This document shows, one piece after another, positions 59,969 through 64,000 of a stretch of DNA of 64,000 nt. A program made the translations under genes and the position numbers. The first letter of the stretch is position 1; each line of letters begins with the position of its first letter. The DNA comes from Sequoia sempervirens (taxonomy: Eukaryota; Streptophyta; Pinopsida; Cupressales; Cupressaceae), in contig VDFB02321319.1 in NCBI GenBank assembly GCA_007258455.2, forward strand, positions 246,570 to 310,569, in the 5' to 3' direction. The notes under the pieces were generated by a model. It searched no databases. It saw nothing but the letters and a program-made list of their open reading frames with translations, and was not told where the DNA came from.

Positions 59969-60690
59969 ATGGCTAGTGATGAAGAGATGGATTTGGCAGA
60001 GACACTCTATATGGCAAGAAAAAGACTTGAAAAAGAATTTCAGTCAAGGGAAGATGAAGTTAACACACTTCATTTGCTAGAACAATATTTGAGTTAGGTG
60101 AAACAATCACCTTCTAAGATAATGCAGTTGGCATTAGCACCTACAGTGACCTTTTTGAATCAGCCTTATTGGCTAAGGCATCCTGAAGAAGAAATCAAGC
60201 TGCTGATTTCTTCCTGCTTCATGGAAGTGTTAAGAATTGAGGTACCCCAGTTGCCCTACGATGATGAAACCATGAAGATCATTCTAAATATGATAGTGGA
60301 GAGTATTCAAGATTTGGATGAAACTGGAAGTAATTTGTTTTCAAGAAAGGCTGTTGTATTAAAGAGATTCTCAAAACTTAGAGCTTGCATCCTATTGATA
60401 TAATTACAAATGCAAAATCAGATTTATCATTTGTTTAATTATCTCTTCAACTCGATTTTGAGTGAGCAAGAAGAGGGGGTGCTTGCAGCTGTCATGAATG
60501 TTCTAATTCTTACCATCAAAGAAGCTGATAATCTTCCAAAAAGTGTCCAATCTCTTCTCATGGATGCTTATGAACATGAAAAGAAGATTTCTCCCACTAC
60601 TGATATGTTAATCAATGAAATTTTCAATCAATGTGAAGATAAGTTGAAACCTCTTTTGAAGAAGATAGAGCAAGATGAAGGAAATACTAG
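59969..60690 (+). pseudogene. PDS5: PDS5-derived N-terminal segment
   Basis: Translation gives MASDEEMDLAETL, then VKQSPSKIMQLALAP, WLRHPEEEIKLLISSC, VPQLPYDDETMKIILNMIV and AVVLKRFSKLRAC. This follows the N-terminal HEAT-repeat region of plant PDS5 in order (LLRHPDEDVKVAVASC, APDAPYDDDQMKEIF, VAKVRSC as I recall the family). PDS5 binds cohesin on chromosomes. About 240 of the roughly 800-1,600 residues usual for the family are present. Stops at 60095 and 60401 break it. It is an intronless copy inside a retrotransposon, not the host gene. Confidence 0.82.
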
Positions 60691-61659
60691 TGGTGTCATA
60701 GAACTAGCTTATGATCATTACTATGGTGATGATGTTGGTGATAATTCCAATGAGTTCATGCAAGATTATATTGAAGATTTGGTGAAAGATTTTCCTCTTG
60801 TTGTTGTCCCAACTTCCCAAGAATTTCCACATGAAGAAATCAGTGACATATTTACTCATGATGGTTTCATAGAAGATAAAAATGACAAAGTTTTCAAAAC
60901 AGCTAGCATTGAAGATTATTTACTTCATTACAATGGTGTCATGGGAGGTCTTGGGTTTGATCATCAAACCAAACCATTGGAAAGAAATATTTATGAAGAT
61001 ATCAGTTTAAGTGAGTTGGGTGGTGACCTATTCAAAGAGTCAACACTCCAAGAGAAGCGCGAAGAGCACTTTTCTTTTGATCAAAGCAATCAGCCTCTTA
61101 CCATTTGGGATCCAAGTGTGAAGGCACCTAGCGATGACAAGGAACCTGTGTGGGATGAATTTCCTTTTGATCTGGTTGATGAAATGGAATTTGGTGAGGA
61201 CTCTATATCAGCAAACAATGGTGACAATATGCTTGAGTTTGGGGTTGCCTTCAAGTTTGATCAAAGTGACATTGAGGTGGAAGCAGCGCTAGAGGGCCAT
61301 ATGGCTCTTGAACATAGAAAGTTTGAAGGTTTTCCTAAACACAAATCTGATTTATCAATGCATGAAGCTGATTGTAAGCAAAGGGTCGAAGAAATTGTGG
61401 AGTCTGATCATTTTTATGACATTGAGCATTCTCCGCTGGTTGGTGGCGAAATACAAGAATGTTGGAGCAGCAATGAGGGAAGCAAGGGCAAGAAACAAAG
61501 TTCTGATTTTGGAAAGCAGACTACCAGCAATCCACCATCTTTGCATATTTTTGAGTGGGAAGATCAATTCCGAGAGTCTTTTGAAAGGGAACTGTGAGTT
61601 CTATCCCAATTTGATCGCCCACATAGCTTGGTTGAAGAGCTTTACTAGAAGGCTTAGCT

Positions 61660-62040
61660 TGAAAAGAGACAAAGTGGAGTTAAGGATGAAGTTGCTCTTC
61701 CCAATTTGCAACTCATCAGAAATTCCTTGGAGACCTTGAAGTCCGAGTACATACACTTGATTGAAGATCGAGATCATGCCATTAAAATTGCAAAGAAGAC
61801 CATTTGTGCTTTCCAAGGAAAGTAGAGTGTGGTTGATGAGCTCACTTTGGAGCTCGAATCAACAAGGGACATGTTGAAAGAAACTCAGTTGGCACTAACG
61901 GAGGTGGAAGACCAGTTTGTTGGCTTCAAACTTTTCAAGGAGCAAGAGGGTGCACAAAGAGCTGAAGAAATCAAGCATGTAATTGGAGAGCTTGATAGTC
62001 TTCAAGAGGAGTTTGATCTTGAAAGTGTCTCAAGAAAATC
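61660..62040 (+). pseudogene. WEB1/PMI2-like coiled-coil segment
   Basis: SEYIHLIEDRDHAIKIAKK and, after a TAG, VVDELTLELESTRDMLKETQ follow the pattern of plant WEB1-type coiled coils (ERDxAIKKAE..., VEELTIELIATKESLE). These proteins steer chloroplast movement. Coiled coils match each other easily, so another coiled-coil gene is possible. It is in frame with the PDS5-like part. Confidence 0.45.
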
Positions 62041-63361
62041 AGAAGATGCATGTGCAGATTTGGAACAAGAAGATGAAAGGAATGACTTTGAAGTTTTTGA
62101 CAATCATCTCTTTGAAGTGGGTGTTGGGGAAAATTATGATAATCCTCTCTTTGTGATGGCTGATGTGACATCAAACCAAGAGGAAATCTCTTTTGACACT
62201 AATGTCGAAGGGGAAAGCTCTAGCACTTCTTCCAACAGTGGGATGACGATACATGAGTTGTATAATGAAGACTTAACTGTTGATCCTAGTATATCCACCC
62301 TTCAGGAGATGGAGAATCAAGAATCAAGGAGGGATAGAGTCACTAATCTTGATTGGCAACAAAGAGTTGATTGGCACTCCAATGAAGAGTTTATTCATTA
62401 TCTGATGCGGATGCTCGTCAAATTCCTATTGGATTTCATGCTTGCACCACTTTCTTTAAGAGTAACTGATTTCAGAATGGAGTTTGACAAAGGGTTCATT
62501 GAATCTTTCCAGCAATTCTTGTCTCATGATTTCAAATTCAACTTTCTCAGTGAATTCAGATTTGCTGAATACTTTTTGGAGTTTCAAAAAATGATGACTC
62601 AAATAGAATGTATTGCTTGAAGCATTCTAGTCAGAGTAATTCTCCATCTACAGAATGGATCTTCTTTACTTATGATTTGGGATCCTGGTATAAACTTGCA
62701 TTTGAGATGTGACAAGAAGGTATGTTGGAACAATAAGCCTCAAATTTTCAGTTCTTTGGATGTTGTTACCTTCTTTATCAGCCATTTGAAGATTATTTCT
62801 AATGTTCAATTGGAGTTTTGGAGAGAAAAGTTGAGCAAGGAATGGTTCTTCACTGTGATGAAATCTTCAATGAGGTTGTTTTCAGCTATGGATATGACCA
62901 GAAATGATATTTTGGATGCTGATTTTCACTCTTGCAGCAGCTATCTCTCTCCTTGGATGCTGATTTTCCTTAAATCAGATCTCAAGTTGATCATTTAAGT
63001 CTTGTTTGGTAGCTGGTGCATTCAATTTCAGACTTTCCAATCTCTTTCCAAAGATGGTTTATGGCTTCAAATGAGAGAAATGTTGGCTCAAACAATGCAT
63101 AATCAGCTTTTGGATAGAAATCGTGCTCATTCTAGTGGCTATCTTTGTACATTCTCTCGTACAAATGTCTGGGGCAGCAAACCATTGCTCGAATGGGCTT
63201 GGCATTTCGAGACTCTTACTGCCAAGATCATGTTTGATGCTTTGAGAAGTTATGCTGATGTTTTTGAATTGATTAGATTATTCTTCTTTGTGTTCAAAAT
63301 GGTGACAGTTATTGACTGTGAGAACCCTAAGTTCTCCCCAACTATTATCCTGCACTTCTAA

Positions 63362-64000
63362 TGATTATTCTCTGACTTTGAACCTTGAGGGATATTGTCA
63401 AACAGGTGTCTTGCAAAATCTGAACTTGCTGTTTGTAACTTGTTTTTGAAGTTTTGGTCTTGATTGATGTTTAATAATGCTGATATGACTTGAAAGAGAT
63501 AAGCTAAATGTCTGAAATTGAAGAGAATGCAATACTAAAGCTATATGCAGCCTTTCAATGAATGCAAATGACTGAAATTTCATGAAAGCTGATCCTAGAC
63601 ATTATCCCAAACACTTTTTATGCGAACTAATGACTGAAATCTTTAGTCATGACTAATGGCATATTGTCAAACAATAGATATGCAACCTTATTCCTCCCTT
63701 TATTAAGCATATGATTGACTGATTACAATTTGGATATTCAATTACAATAATATGGCTGTCAAAAAACAGCGATTAGACCTTCAACAATGCAATCCTAAAC
63801 ACTATGCAACTGAAACTACAGTGCTTATAAGCTGTCTAGGCAGCGAATGAATACAACTCATTAACAATGCAACATGAATACAAAATGGAGAACCTGGTAA
63901 TTTTCTGGCAGCAATCATAAGATGATTCGTAGCTCCTTATTGATGATGATTTTTGCCTTCAAACTACTAATGTTCGTTGAACCTTGTTGCAGTTATATCT
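63362..64000 (+). other. End of the non-autonomous element, no gene
   Basis: After the last stop at 63361 there is GAGGGATATTG near 63390, a possible short purine tract and LTR start, but the sequence that follows does not clearly match 57750. The 3' LTR may lie outside the window. Confidence 0.3.

Larger units (their letters stand above)
59969..63361 (+). pseudogene. Chimeric ORF with captured PDS5 and coiled-coil pieces in a retrotransposon
   Basis: Starting at ATG 59969, 135 bases after the primer site, one frame runs 1,131 codons with 8 internal stops (60095 TAG, 60401 TAA, 61595 TGA, 61646 TAG, 61655 TAG, 61823 TAG, 62618 TGA, 62996 TAA) and no frameshift. That is good evidence for one former protein. 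It takes the place of gag-pol; no gag, protease, RT or integrase motif is seen. Parts: PDS5-like (residues 1-240), acidic unknown (240-545), coiled coil (560-690), acidic linker, then hydrophobic, unrecognised C-terminal parts. There are no introns, as expected after passage through RNA. The element would need proteins from a chromovirus to move. Confidence 0.75.

Noticed and set aside
59969..60690. A working host PDS5 gene
   Set aside because: It lies directly after an LTR and primer site, has two stops, no introns and only the N-terminal part.

Overview
This window looks like nuclear DNA of a seed plant with a large, repeat-rich genome. A conifer or other gymnosperm is my best guess, but that is inference. 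I find no intact host gene, rRNA, tRNA, bacterial operon or CRISPR array. Almost everything assignable belongs to nested, decayed Ty3/gypsy LTR retrotransposons, plus one LINE remnant.

Layout. 1-380 is the 3' end of a giant LTR (called family G here). 381-3641 is a truncated chromovirus-type gypsy element on +. 3642-10271 is a full-length 6.6-kb family G LTR on -, carrying a reading frame of about 1,038 codons (ORF-L). 10272-19332 is a chromovirus (family F) on - with two closely similar LTRs of about 1.8-1.9 kb around a broken gag-pol with a C-terminal chromodomain. 20449-23572 is a diverged relative of ORF-L. 26641-30759 is a solo family G LTR with a perfect 5-bp target duplication. 33780-34590 is a LINE ORF1 remnant. 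35868-40751 is a mosaic of G and F LTR pieces. 40752 to beyond 57749 is one autonomous family G element: PBS, gag, protease, RNase H-like domain, RT, integrase and the start of the 3' LTR. Its 5' LTR is interrupted by a second giant solo LTR (family G2, 41767-48164, with target duplication), and its 3' LTR by a family F-type element (57750 onward).

Two points stand out. First, family G and G2 LTRs are 4.1-6.6 kb long and carry a long ORF for an unrecognised protein inside U3, upstream of the TATA box. The solo LTR with matching CTACA duplications shows that the ORF lies between the LTR termini and is not in the internal region. U3 also holds arrays of about 220-bp repeats, each with paired GGGCGCC palindromes, and R/U5 holds an array of about 89 bp. 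Second, the family F-type element at 57750 has no gag-pol. After its PBS it has one continuous frame of 1,131 codons (8 internal stops, no frameshift) that starts with a clear copy of the N-terminus of the cohesin regulator PDS5 and later contains a WEB1-like coiled coil. This is a retrotransposon carrying captured host gene pieces.

How the parts work together. The autonomous G element would supply Gag, protease, RT, RNase H and integrase, but here its integrase has lost a catalytic Asp and the frames are broken. The solo G/G2 LTRs are what remains after LTR-LTR recombination. The chimeric F-type element would depend on chromovirus proteins in trans. All coding units seen here are probably dead, with the possible exception of ORF-L at 5025-8141, which has only two in-frame UAG codons, one of them in a known plant-virus readthrough context.
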